A stretch of DNA of 9,234 bases from Nitrosomonas sp. (GTDB taxonomy: Bacteria; Pseudomonadota; Gammaproteobacteria; Burkholderiales; Nitrosomonadaceae): the NCBI GenBank assembly GCA_005779435.1, contig SXJH01000030.1, positions 1 through 9,234 on the forward strand, read 5' to 3'. Positions 1-6,350 of the stretch are shown here, one piece after another (within the stretch, counting starts at the first letter, position 1; each line of letters starts with the position of its first letter). The notes below the pieces were generated by a model. It was not told where the DNA came from. It searched no databases and was given only the letters and a program-made list of their open reading frames with translations. Position numbers and translations under genes: made by a program.

Positions 1-1
1 C

Positions 2-382
2 GTAATGCACATCGTGTCCAACGTGGAAGGCAAATTAAAACCCGGCCTGACCGCAATCGATGTTCTACGCGCTACATTTCCGGCGGGCACCGTCAGCGGC
101 GCGCCGAAAGTGCGCGCCAGGGAAATTATCGACGAACTCGAAGTATCCAAGCGCGGCATTTACGCAGGCGCGGTCGGTTATTTGGGATTCAACGGCGATA
201 TGGACCTGGCGATTGCGATTCGCACTGCGGTCATCAAAGACGGATTTTTACACGTGCAAGCCGGTGCCGGGATTGTGGCCGATTCGGTACCGCAAAACGA
301 ATGGATCGAAACACAAAATAAAGCCAAAGCCATTCTGCGCGCTGCGGAAATCGCCGAAAACGGATTGGATAGCGCGATCTGA
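2..382 (+). CDS. trpE: Anthranilate synthase component I, C-terminal part (5' truncated by window edge)
   Basis: These are the last 126 residues of TrpE, which with the glutaminase TrpG converts chorismate and glutamine to anthranilate, the first step of tryptophan synthesis in the cytoplasm. The frame is open to the left edge, so the gene begins outside the window. Visible are the chorismate-binding hallmarks [10 protein letters not shown], then [30 protein letters not shown], the IRTAVIKDG strand and the terminal [12 protein letters not shown] block with [10 protein letters not shown]. These fit TrpE; the related PabB (aminodeoxychorismate synthase) shares some blocks, but the wording matches TrpE better. 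The gene stops with TGA at 380-382. No trpG follows: the next gene is the convergent phoR, so the amidotransferase subunit must be encoded elsewhere. The ATG at 5-7 is internal, not the start. Confidence 0.93.
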   Translation, partial: VMHIVSNVEGKLKPGLTAIDVLRATFPAGTVSGAPKVRAREIIDELEVSKRGIYAGAVGYLGFNGDMDLAIAIRTAVIKDGFLHVQAGAGIVADSVPQNEWIETQNKAKAILRAAEIAENGLDSAI

Positions 383-390
383 TCAACGGG

Positions 391-410
391 ATTCCGGCCT
401 TCACCGGAAT
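391..410. repeat. dRS3/REP-like inverted repeat between trpE and phoR
   Basis: Perfect 7-bp arms ATTCCGG (391-397) and CCGGAAT (404-410) enclose a 6-base loop. The surrounding GGGATTCCGG...CCGGAATGAC closely resembles the short dispersed repeats (neisserial dRS3-type, ATTCC...GGAAT) found in many proteobacterial genomes. It begins 8 nt after the trpE stop in a convergent region, so the hairpin could also help end transcription from either side, although no T-run follows on either strand. Calling it a member of a dispersed family is inference from pattern memory. Confidence 0.6.
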
Positions 411-421
411 GACAAATTCAG

Positions 422-442
422 AATAATTCAGCGTTTTCCTAA
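422..442 (-). repeat. Copy A of a 21-nt repeat (inverted relative to 2246-2266)
   Basis: Read on the - strand from 442 to 422, this begins TTAGGAAAACGCTGA and matches the + strand at 2246-2266 (TTAGGGAAACGCTGA...) at 18 of 21 positions, counted by hand. It lies 9 nt beyond the phoR stop codon, beside the dRS3-like hairpin. The motif looks like the terminal inverted repeat of an insertion sequence or MITE, but no transposase or second end is visible here. Confidence 0.5.
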
Positions 443-450
443 CACAACAC

Positions 451-1758
451 TCAATTTTCGGAAACCATCAGCTTCGCCGGAAACCAAATCGCAAACCGGC
501 TCCCCTTCCCAACTTCGCTGGTAATTTCAAGGTGCGCCTCATGCCGGTTGGCGATATGCTTAACGATAGCAAGCCCCAGCCCGGTTCCGCCGGTTTCTCG
601 CGAGCGGCTGCTATCGACACGGTAGAAGCGCTCGGTTAAACGCGGAATATGTTCTTTCTCGATACCGATGCCGCTATCTTGAACGAAAAACAGCCCTTGC
701 CCATTGCGCTTTTCCCAGTTAATAACGATCTCGCCGCGATCGGGGGTATAACGGATGGCGTTGCTAATCAAATTACTGAATGCACTGCGCAACTCTTCTT
801 CACTGCCACGCAATTTATCACCGACAGCAAGCGTCAATTTGATGCGATGACGTCCCGCACTCAGAGATTCCGCTTCCCGCAGCAAATCGTTCAATAGATC
901 CGCTACGTTGACTGTTTTTTCCTTGACCTTGTTATGCATGTCCTCCAGCCGGGACAACACCAGCAAATCTTCAATCAGGCGTTGCATGCGCGTGGCTTGT
1001 TCCGTCATCAGCATCAATGCGCGCTTATTAAAATCCGGGGACACGTCGTCGGTGGACGATAATGTTTCGAGGAAGCCGTTGATCACGGTCAACGGCGTGC
1101 GCAATTCATGCGAAACATTGGCAATGAAGTCGCGGCGCATGGTTTCGATTTTCTCGAATCGCGTAATGTCCCGGCTGATCAACAGTTTCTGGTTATAACC
1201 GTAAGGCACCAATTGCAATGAGAGAACCAATCCTTGTTGCCGCATCTGCTTGAGAATTAATGGATTGCTATATCTTCGCGCGGACAGATATTCGACAAAA
1301 GGAATCTGCCTGACCAAATGGATAATCGGCTGACCGGCATCCAAGGTCAAGTCGATACCCAGATGATGCTCGGCAACGGGATTGCACCATTCTATCCGGT
1401 TCGATTCATCCAGAATCATAATGCCGTCCGGCATCGCCGCCGTAGCGCGTTGCATTCGCTGCAACGCACTGCTGAGCCGCTCCTGACTCTGGCTATGTTG
1501 ACGCACATAACGAGCCAAGTGCGCAAACAAATCGTCCCACGCTCCCGATCCCGCCGGAATGCTACCCGGCGAATGATCCGATAACCGCAGCCACTGCTCC
1601 AAAGCGACTAAATGACGAATATGCTGAAATACCATCCACAGCAATGCGACGCACAAAAAAAGCAAAGCCTTGACCGCACCGAATATCAACCATACAACGA
1701 CAGCAACCAGGATAGCGAAGACGATATTGAAAGAGCGTTGCCAAATATCCGACATCAT
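451..1758 (-). CDS. phoR: Phosphate-regulon-type sensor histidine kinase PhoR
   Basis: This 435-residue inner-membrane kinase matches PhoR in length (about 430) and plan. In PhoR systems it phosphorylates the response regulator PhoB when phosphate is low. Two hydrophobic segments lie at about residues 11-27 and 29-45. A linker and PAS-like domain (about 95-200, including AAMPDGIMILDESNRIEWCN) follow. The HisKA H-box FIANVSHELRTPL has the phospho-accepting His217. The HATPase domain shows the N-box NLISNAIRYTP (329-339), G1 box DSGIGI (361-366), F-box ERFYR and G2 box GGTGLGLAI (390-398), so it should be catalytically intact. The start is one of two adjacent ATGs (1756-1758 or 1753-1755) after a weak GGGA ribosome site. 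phoB, normally directly upstream, is not there: a divergent DUF971 gene is. The PhoR name rests on architecture; another PAS-HisKA kinase is possible. Confidence 0.85.
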   Translation of the reverse strand: MMSDIWQRSFNIVFAILVAVVVWLIFGAVKALLFLCVALLWMVFQHIRHLVALEQWLRLSDHSPGSIPAGSGAWDDLFAHLARYVRQHSQSQERLSSALQRMQRATAAMPDGIMILDESNRIEWCNPVAEHHLGIDLTLDAGQPIIHLVRQIPFVEYLSARRYSNPLILKQMRQQGLVLSLQLVPYGYNQKLLISRDITRFEKIETMRRDFIANVSHELRTPLTVINGFLETLSSTDDVSPDFNKRALMLMTEQATRMQRLIEDLLVLSRLEDMHNKVKEKTVNVADLLNDLLREAESLSAGRHRIKLTLAVGDKLRGSEEELRSAFSNLISNAIRYTPDRGEIVINWEKRNGQGLFFVQDSGIGIEKEHIPRLTERFYRVDSSRSRETGGTGLGLAIVKHIANRHEAHLEITSEVGKGSRFAIWFPAKLMVSEN

Positions 1759-1828
1759 AAATCATCCCAAACAAAATCCAGCAACGAACGCAAGTCCGCT
1801 AAATTGCAAGAACCGCCCCATCGCAGTT

Positions 1829-1837
1829 TGCTACAAT
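1829..1837 (+). promoter_or_regulatory. Candidate extended -10 promoter of the DUF971 gene
   Basis: TGCTACAAT matches the extended -10 pattern TGnTATAAT with one mismatch, which can work without a good -35. It would start transcription near 1844, giving a leader of about 30 nt before the ATG at 1875. No recognisable -35 hexamer lies at 16-18 nt spacing. The call rests only on motif and position in the 116-nt divergent gap between phoR and the DUF971 gene. Confidence 0.35.
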
Positions 1838-1874
1838 TGAAGCCGTACTTACATTTCATTTCATACGACACAAA

Positions 1875-2249
1875 ATGGCCGGTCTTACCAAAGATACTCC
1901 TCGCCCCACCGAGATCAAATTCCACAAGCAATCCAAATTGCTGGATATTGCCTTTTCCGATGGCAAAGCATTTCAATTTTCTTGCGAATTCTTGCGTGTC
2001 CACTCACCTTCCGCCGAAGTCGGCGGTCATGGGCCAGGGCAAGAAGTGCTGCAAACCGGCAAGAAAACGGTCACCATCGTCAGAATAGAGCCGGTCGGAA
2101 ATTATGCCATACAACTCCATTTTTCCGATGGCCACAATACCGGCTTATATTCATGGGATTTGCTGCGCCGCTACGGACTCAATCAAGACGAAATGTGGCA
2201 GCATTATTTACAGCGCTTACAGGAAGCGGGAGCAAGCCGGGAAACTTAG
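1875..2249 (+). CDS. DUF971 family protein (GBBH-like N-terminal domain)
   Basis: This 124-residue cytoplasmic protein belongs to the DUF971 family, a small domain also found at the N-terminus of gamma-butyrobetaine hydroxylase-like enzymes and in some proteins linked to iron-sulphur cluster assembly. Seen here: a strand pair ending in FSDGKAFQFSCEFLRV (about 27-42), the hallmark SPSAEVGGHGPGQ (44-56), IEPVGNYAIQLHFSDGH (71-87) and TGLYSWDLLRRYG (89-101). The exact biochemical role is not established. The start at 1875 lacks a clear Shine-Dalgarno sequence but fits the usual family length. In many betaproteobacteria this gene sits just before ubiE, as I recall; here ubiE is absent. Its TAG stop (2247-2249) falls inside a 21-nt repeat, so the repeat may have supplied the stop codon. 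Confidence 0.88.
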   Translation: MAGLTKDTPRPTEIKFHKQSKLLDIAFSDGKAFQFSCEFLRVHSPSAEVGGHGPGQEVLQTGKKTVTIVRIEPVGNYAIQLHFSDGHNTGLYSWDLLRRYGLNQDEMWQHYLQRLQEAGASRET

Positions 2250-2387
2250 GGAAACGCTGATCTATTGACTGCATAAGCGAATCACTTCGTTGCGCGGTGC
2301 TCGCTCCCTCGCCTATTTTTTCGATAGGTCTCGATTGCTGCGTTTCGTGTGCCTAGTGCTTCATGCAGCGGATCGCTTGTGCAGCGG
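2246..2387 (+). repeat. MITE-like or degenerate repeat region, starting with copy B of the 21-nt repeat
   Basis: This 138-nt gap between two convergent genes, plus the last bases of the DUF971 gene, has no convincing ORF. It opens with TTAGGGAAACGCTGA (2246-2260), the better copy of the repeat also seen inverted at 422-442. Further in are a hairpin CCTAT/ATAGG (2312-2316 and 2324-2328), an imperfect direct repeat CATAAGCGAATC (2272-2283) versus CATGCAGCGGATC (2362-2374), and a second direct repeat TGCAGCGG (2364-2371 and 2380-2387) that ends where the NrfJ-like stop codon begins. This patchwork resembles a decayed non-autonomous element. The matching right-hand end (AGCGTTTCCC-type) is not visible, so the border and identity are uncertain. 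Confidence 0.4.
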
Positions 2388-2738
2388 CTATTGTTTTTTC
2401 ACTTGCGTAGACGAAACAAAAACAATTGTTCCGAACGTGCGATTCAATGTTTTACTGGTAAAGTTGGCCATCACCATGCTGCCGAAGAAACGGATATGGT
2501 CGCCTTTGTTAACTTGCGTGGCCGGTGCGGCAATCCAGAATTTATGATCGCCATTTTCCAATTCCATATAGGTATAACCGCCCGAATCGATCGTGGAAAC
2601 GACAATCCCTTCATTGTCAGCCATTTTGCCATCGGATACTTGCTCGTTTTGCGGTTCGTGATGCAACGCCATGACATTTGCCGAATTGAACAATACCCCT
2701 CCAATCAGCGCGACGATGACCCAAAATGAAACTTTCAT
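2388..2738 (-). CDS. Small exported NrfJ-like (OB-fold-type) protein
   Basis: This protein has 116 residues with an N-terminal signal peptide: Lys2, a hydrophobic core at about 5-18, and a plausible signal peptidase I site VMA|LH after residue 24. The mature part resembles the small periplasmic family that includes NrfJ of nitrite-reduction clusters: GGYTYMELENGDHKFWIAAP (53-72), a KGDHIRF turn (78-84), the methionine-bearing FGSMVMANFTSKTLNRTF (85-102), then IVFV. Its function is unknown; NrfJ-type proteins are only loosely tied to cytochrome c nitrite reductase, and no nrf genes are nearby. The histidines near the mature N-terminus and the M-x-M pair could bind metal, which is speculation. 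A good GGAG lies 5 nt before the ATG. It is the last gene of the - strand run, 32 nt after the methyltransferase. Confidence 0.65.
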   Translation of the reverse strand: MKVSFWVIVALIGGVLFNSANVMALHHEPQNEQVSDGKMADNEGIVVSTIDSGGYTYMELENGDHKFWIAAPATQVNKGDHIRFFGSMVMANFTSKTLNRTFGTIVFVSSTQVKKQ

Positions 2739-2770
2739 GAATACTCCAATCGATTAAAAGAAAAGCGGCA

Positions 2771-3610
2771 TCATACACTGCCGGAATATTTAGTTCCAAT
2801 GTCGGCAAGAATCGCTGAAATACGATCTTGGCGGACTTTTTCGAAAAAACAAATTGCAGCCGCAGCGGCGGCGTTTAAAGATTCGGTTTTACCGGGCATC
2901 GGAATAGAAATATTCTCATCAGCCGCTTGTATCATGTCTGTAGACAATCCGGCGCCCTCATTGCCGAAAACAAAAGCTGCCGGTCCCGTTAACGAAACGT
3001 CAAAAAGAGTTTTTGAAGCCTGAATGGATGTGGCAATGACAGTCCCTGGAAATTGCTTGGCTATCTGCTGCAAATCACAATTTTCATGAATATGTAGAAA
3101 GAAATGAGCACCCATAGCAGCCCGTAATGCTTTGGGAGACCAGGCATCCGTGCAGCTTTTTGAGAGATAAACATCCCCGGCGCTCGCTGCAGCTGCCGAA
3201 CGTAAAATGGAGCCGAGATTTCCAGGATCCTGAATCGACTCCAGCAGAACACTAAACACTTCTTTTCCACTATCCGCTTCTTTATTTAGCTCAGGTGTTG
3301 AAATAAGCGCAAGAATCCCCGTTGGTGTCTTTACCGGGGATATGGCACGAAATAACGCGTTGCCGACAATAGTTATTTTCGGCGCCGCACTGCCAAAGAG
3401 CATATTCAGGAAACGTTTATTTTCGGTGCTTTCGAAATAAAGCTGACTGACAATTAAATTTTCAGGCGTGCCCACTACGGAACAATAGATCTGAATGAGG
3501 TGTATACCGTCAAGCAACGTCAAGCCGGTTTTATTGCGATACTGCACGGATGATTCAAGCTTGATCAGTTGCTTGATCAGCGGATGATCGCGCGACGTAA
3601 TCACGGGCAT
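2771..3610 (-). CDS. TrmH/SpoU-family RNA 2'-O-methyltransferase
   Basis: This 279-residue SPOUT-class enzyme is expected to transfer a methyl group from S-adenosylmethionine to a ribose 2'-OH in rRNA or tRNA. The N-terminal part (about 1-105) holds the SpoU substrate-binding-type region with LTLLDGIHLIQ (30-40). The C-terminal trefoil-knot domain shows motif 1 IQDPGNLGSILRSA (126-139, with Asn131 and Arg137), motif 2 FVFGNEGAGLS (213-223) and motif 3 IPMPGKTESLNAAAAAAI (236-253, with Ser244 and Asn246). All key residues are present, so the protein looks active. The exact target nucleotide cannot be read from sequence. The ATG at 3608-3610 follows a weak GGAA site and lies 27 nt after hisD. 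Hand counts give about 47% GC (3061-3300) against about 63% in hisD (4261-4500), hinting at a different origin or weaker selection. Confidence 0.9.
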   Translation of the reverse strand: MPVITSRDHPLIKQLIKLESSVQYRNKTGLTLLDGIHLIQIYCSVVGTPENLIVSQLYFESTENKRFLNMLFGSAAPKITIVGNALFRAISPVKTPTGILALISTPELNKEADSGKEVFSVLLESIQDPGNLGSILRSAAAASAGDVYLSKSCTDAWSPKALRAAMGAHFFLHIHENCDLQQIAKQFPGTVIATSIQASKTLFDVSLTGPAAFVFGNEGAGLSTDMIQAADENISIPMPGKTESLNAAAAAAICFFEKVRQDRISAILADIGTKYSGSV

Positions 3611-3637
3611 GATGTCGTTCCGCCGCGATAATTCGAA

Positions 3638-4942
3638 TTACCGATGCTTATAGCGGTACTCCGCCGATTTTGCATGCGCTTGCAGTCCTTCACCATATGC
3701 CAGGATCGAAGCGATTTTCCCGAGCTTTGCCGCACCCTGCCCCGATACCTGGATCAGGCTGCTGCGCTTTTGAAAATCGTAAACGCCGAGCGGCGAGGAA
3801 AATCGCGCCGTGCGCGAAGTCGGCAGCACATGATTCGGCCCTGCGCAATAATCGCCCAATGCTTCGCAAGCATTGCTGCCGAGGAAAATCGCCCCGGCGT
3901 GGCGGATTTTATCCACCCATTGCTCCGGTTGCGCCACCGACAATTCCAAATGTTCCGGCGCGATCTTGTTGGCGATGGCACAAGCTTCATCCAGATCGCG
4001 CACATGAATCAGCGCGCCGCGATTTTCCAGCGATGCGCGAATCACGTCTTTGCGCGGCATGGCATCCAATTGACGCTCGATGCTTTGTTGCACTTGATTC
4101 AAAAATGCCGCATCGGGCGACAACAAAATCGATTGCGCCAATTCGTCATGTTCGGCCTGGGAAAACAAATCCATCGCGATCCAATCGGGATGGGTCGTGC
4201 CATCGCAAATCACCAGAATCTCGGACGGTCCCGCCACCATATCGATACCGACAACCCCGAACACCCGGCGTTTGGCCGCCGCGACATACGCATTGCCGGG
4301 GCCGACGATTTTATCCACTGCCGGTACGGTTTCGGTACCGTACGCCAATGCGCCGACCGCCTGTGCGCCGCCAATGGTAAATACGCGATCCACCTTGCTG
4401 ATCGCCGCCGCCGCCAGCACCATATCGTTGCGCTCGCCACCCGGTGTCGGCACCACCATGATCAATTCCTGCACCCCCGCCACTTTTGCCGGAATCGCAT
4501 TCATCAGCACCGACGACGGATAAGACGCCTTGCCGCGTGGCACATAAAGACCGACGCGATCCAGCGGCGTGACTTTTTGCCCCAGCAAAGTACCGTCGGC
4601 ATCGGTATATTGCCAGGATTGCAACGGCTGCTTTTCGTGATAACTGCGTACCCGTTCAGCCGCTTGCTCCAGCGCAGTCCGTTCTGCAACCGGCAGCGCA
4701 CCCAGCGCATGCTGCAATTGCGTTTGCGTGAGTTCAAGCTCTTTGCCGGATTGAATGGCAAGCCGGTCGAAACGATTGGTATATTCGATCAGTGCCGCAT
4801 CTTTGCGGCTGTGGATATCGTTGAGGATGCTGGCAACCGTCGCATCGACAGCGTCGTCTTGTGCGTTTTCAAACGCGAGCAAGGCATCCAGTTTGGCGGA
4901 AAAATCCGCATCGCTTGAATTGAATCGTTTTATTTGCACCAT
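3638..4942 (-). CDS. hisD: Histidinol dehydrogenase
   Basis: HisD is a zinc enzyme that oxidises L-histidinol to L-histidine in two NAD-dependent steps, the end of histidine synthesis. From the ATG at 4942 it is 434 residues, the usual length, starting [14 protein letters not shown] as in relatives. Zinc-site residues Gln262 and His265 (SQAEHDE), Asp364 (GDYCAGPNH) and His423 ([11 protein letters not shown]) are present, as is the catalytic pair Glu330-His331 (APEHLEL). Other blocks are [19 protein letters not shown] (134-152), [16 protein letters not shown] (191-206) and VAGPSEILV (236-244). The frame stays open upstream to 5008, inside hisG. A TTG at 4949-4951 with AGGA 5 nt upstream is a serious alternative start, since AGGA lies 14 nt from the ATG. 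It follows hisG by 37 nt; hisC or hisB does not follow. Confidence 0.96.
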   Translation of the reverse strand: MVQIKRFNSSDADFSAKLDALLAFENAQDDAVDATVASILNDIHSRKDAALIEYTNRFDRLAIQSGKELELTQTQLQHALGALPVAERTALEQAAERVRSYHEKQPLQSWQYTDADGTLLGQKVTPLDRVGLYVPRGKASYPSSVLMNAIPAKVAGVQELIMVVPTPGGERNDMVLAAAAISKVDRVFTIGGAQAVGALAYGTETVPAVDKIVGPGNAYVAAAKRRVFGVVGIDMVAGPSEILVICDGTTHPDWIAMDLFSQAEHDELAQSILLSPDAAFLNQVQQSIERQLDAMPRKDVIRASLENRGALIHVRDLDEACAIANKIAPEHLELSVAQPEQWVDKIRHAGAIFLGSNACEALGDYCAGPNHVLPTSRTARFSSPLGVYDFQKRSSLIQVSGQGAAKLGKIASILAYGEGLQAHAKSAEYRYKHR

Positions 4943-4948
4943 GATAGA

Positions 4949-4960
4949 CAAGAATTTCCT
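4949..4960 (-). promoter_or_regulatory. Ribosome binding site that makes the hisD start ambiguous
   Basis: On the - strand AGGA (4960-4957) is followed after AATTC by a TTG codon (4951-4949), the ideal spacing for initiation. The family-typical ATG at 4942 lies 14 nt from the same AGGA, which is too far for efficient pairing. If TTG is used, HisD gains three residues before its usual first methionine (437 residues). Confidence 0.4.
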
Positions 4961-4979
4961 ATGATCCGGGCTGGCGGAT

Positions 4980-5624
4980 TTACGGCTTGACTGCCTGAGA
5001 AAATGCATCCAACACCGGTTGAATCGTATCGCGCTTCAGCTTCAATGCGGCCTGGTTGATAATCAAGCGCGACGAAATCGGCATGATTTCTTCCACCGCT
5101 TTCAGATGATTGGCTTTCAACGTGTTGCCGCTGGACACCAGATCTACGATGGCATCGGCCAATCCGACCAGCGGTGCCAATTCCATCGAACCGTATAGTT
5201 TGATTAAATCGACGTGCACGCCTTTAGCGGCAAAATGCTCGCGCGCGGTTTGCACGTATTTGGTGGCGATACGCAATCGCGCGCCTTGGCGCACGGCGGA
5301 ATCGTAATCAAATCCTTCCGGCGCGGCAACCATCATGCGGCAGCGCGCAATATTCAAATCCAGCGGTTGATACAATCCCGCGCCGCCATGCTCCAGCAGC
5401 ACATCCTTACCGGCAATGCCCAAATCGGCGGCACCGTATTGCACATAGGTCGGCACATCCGAAGCGCGCACGATAATCAAACGCACATTGGCGCGATTGG
5501 TGGCAAGAATCAGTTTGCGCGACGACTCCGGGTTATCGAGCGCTTCGATATCGGCCGCTTTGAGCAAGGGCGCGGTATCTTCAAAAATTCGCCCTTTTGA
5601 CAGGGCGATGGTGATATCGGTCAT
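4980..5624 (-). CDS. hisG: ATP phosphoribosyltransferase, short form (HisG-S)
   Basis: HisG condenses ATP and PRPP to phosphoribosyl-ATP, the committed and feedback-controlled step of histidine synthesis. At 214 residues it is the short form, which lacks the C-terminal regulatory domain and needs the HisZ subunit for activity and histidine feedback; hisZ is not in this window. Motifs seen: [13 protein letters not shown] (5-17), the [16 protein letters not shown] strand-loop (63-78) and the PRPP-binding signature [13 protein letters not shown] (160-172) preceded by LADAI. The start at 5624 gives the standard N-terminus [12 protein letters not shown] but has no strong Shine-Dalgarno sequence. 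It begins only 11 nt after the sodB stop, so ribosomes finishing sodB may help its translation. hisD follows, as in many bacteria. Confidence 0.96.
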   Translation of the reverse strand: MTDITIALSKGRIFEDTAPLLKAADIEALDNPESSRKLILATNRANVRLIIVRASDVPTYVQYGAADLGIAGKDVLLEHGGAGLYQPLDLNIARCRMMVAAPEGFDYDSAVRQGARLRIATKYVQTAREHFAAKGVHVDLIKLYGSMELAPLVGLADAIVDLVSSGNTLKANHLKAVEEIMPISSRLIINQAALKLKRDTIQPVLDAFSQAVKP

Positions 5625-5635
5625 AGATGCGGGAA

Positions 5636-6277
5636 TTATCCGAGATTGGCTTCAGCGAAATCCCAATTGATCAGTTTATCCAGAATCGCATTGGCATAAT
5701 CGGCGCGGCGGTTTTGGAAATCCAGATAATAAGCGTGTTCCCATACATCGATGGTCAACAACGCGCGCATATTTTTGGTGATCGGCGTTTCCGCATTGCC
5801 GGTTTTGGCAACCGCAATCTTGCCATTATCCACAACCAGCCAGGCCCAGCCGCTGCCGAATTGGGTCAACGCCGCTTGCGCGAATTCTTTTTTGCACGCT
5901 TCCACGCTGCCAAACGACGCTTCGATTTTTTGTTTCAACGCAGCGGAAGGTTCTCCGCCGCCGTTGGCTTTGAGGCTGTGCCAGTAAAACATGTGGTTCC
6001 ACACTTGCGCGGCATTGTTGAAGATGGCGGCTTTATCGGCTTGCCCGGCAGATGCCCGGATAATATCTTCCAGCGATTTACCGGCCAGATCGGTATTGGC
6101 CACCAGATTGTTCAAGTTGTCGACGTAGGTTTTGTGGTGCTTGCCGTAATGAAAGCTCAGCGTATTGGCGGAAATCACCGGCTGCAGCGCGGTATCGGGG
6201 TACGGCAAAGGCGCCAGAACATATTGCGAACCGGATTGTGCGGCTTGGGAAAAGTTATCGACAGTAACAGTAGACAT
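5636..6277 (-). CDS. sodB: Iron-type superoxide dismutase
   Basis: This cytoplasmic enzyme converts superoxide to oxygen and hydrogen peroxide. From the ATG at 6277 it has 213 residues. Metal ligands are His43 ([16 protein letters not shown]), His95 (WNHMFYW), Asp177 and His181 ([11 protein letters not shown]). The AAQVWNH and [10 protein letters not shown] wording is typical of the iron form; a cambialistic enzyme cannot be excluded. The N-terminus is about 16 residues longer than the E. coli enzyme and is not a clear signal peptide. The frame stays open to 6367, but the 6277 start is favoured by AAGGAGA 5 nt upstream and because the extra stretch would overlap exbD. It lies 61 nt after exbD and 11 nt before hisG, an unusual neighbour. 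The gap upstream of its ribosome site is AT-rich and may hold its own promoter. Confidence 0.95.
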   Translation of the reverse strand: MSTVTVDNFSQAAQSGSQYVLAPLPYPDTALQPVISANTLSFHYGKHHKTYVDNLNNLVANTDLAGKSLEDIIRASAGQADKAAIFNNAAQVWNHMFYWHSLKANGGGEPSAALKQKIEASFGSVEACKKEFAQAALTQFGSGWAWLVVDNGKIAVAKTGNAETPITKNMRALLTIDVWEHAYYLDFQNRRADYANAILDKLINWDFAEANLG

Positions 6278-6282
6278 GTTGC

Positions 6283-6289
6283 TCTCCTT
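6283..6289 (-). promoter_or_regulatory. Strong ribosome binding site deciding the sodB start
   Basis: AAGGAGA on the - strand ends 5 nt before the ATG at 6277-6275. It is the best Shine-Dalgarno sequence in the window. It settles the start at 6277 rather than at upstream in-frame codons within exbD, and fits the high expression expected for sodB. Confidence 0.75.
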
Positions 6290-6330
6290 CGTAAGTTTTT
6301 TAATAATTTTTATTGATTCAAACAGTTGAA

Positions 6331-6350
6331 AATTCCCGCTATCGGGGATT
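6331..6350 (-). terminator. Weak hairpin overlapping the exbD stop codon
   Basis: On the - strand AATCCCCG (6350-6343) and CGGGAATT (6338-6331) pair around a 4-base loop that includes most of the exbD TAG stop, with one G-T wobble pair. A short TTTT run overlaps the 3' arm. It may weaken or process readthrough from exbD into sodB. The T-run is too short for a confident intrinsic terminator. Confidence 0.25.

Noticed and set aside
3629..3640. 12-bp perfect palindrome TAATTCGAATTA over the hisD stop codon
   Set aside because: A palindrome of this length is expected about twice by chance in 9 kb, and it has no loop or T-run to act as a terminator.
3644..4918. Long open frame (424 codons) on the + strand opposite hisD
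   Set aside because: It is antisense to an intact, motif-complete hisD. Its Arg/His/Cys-rich translation is what a GC-rich gene's complement gives, and it has no recognisable domain.
5627..6316. Open frame of 229 codons on the + strand opposite sodB
   Set aside because: It mirrors the codon pattern of sodB and has no ribosome site or known family features.
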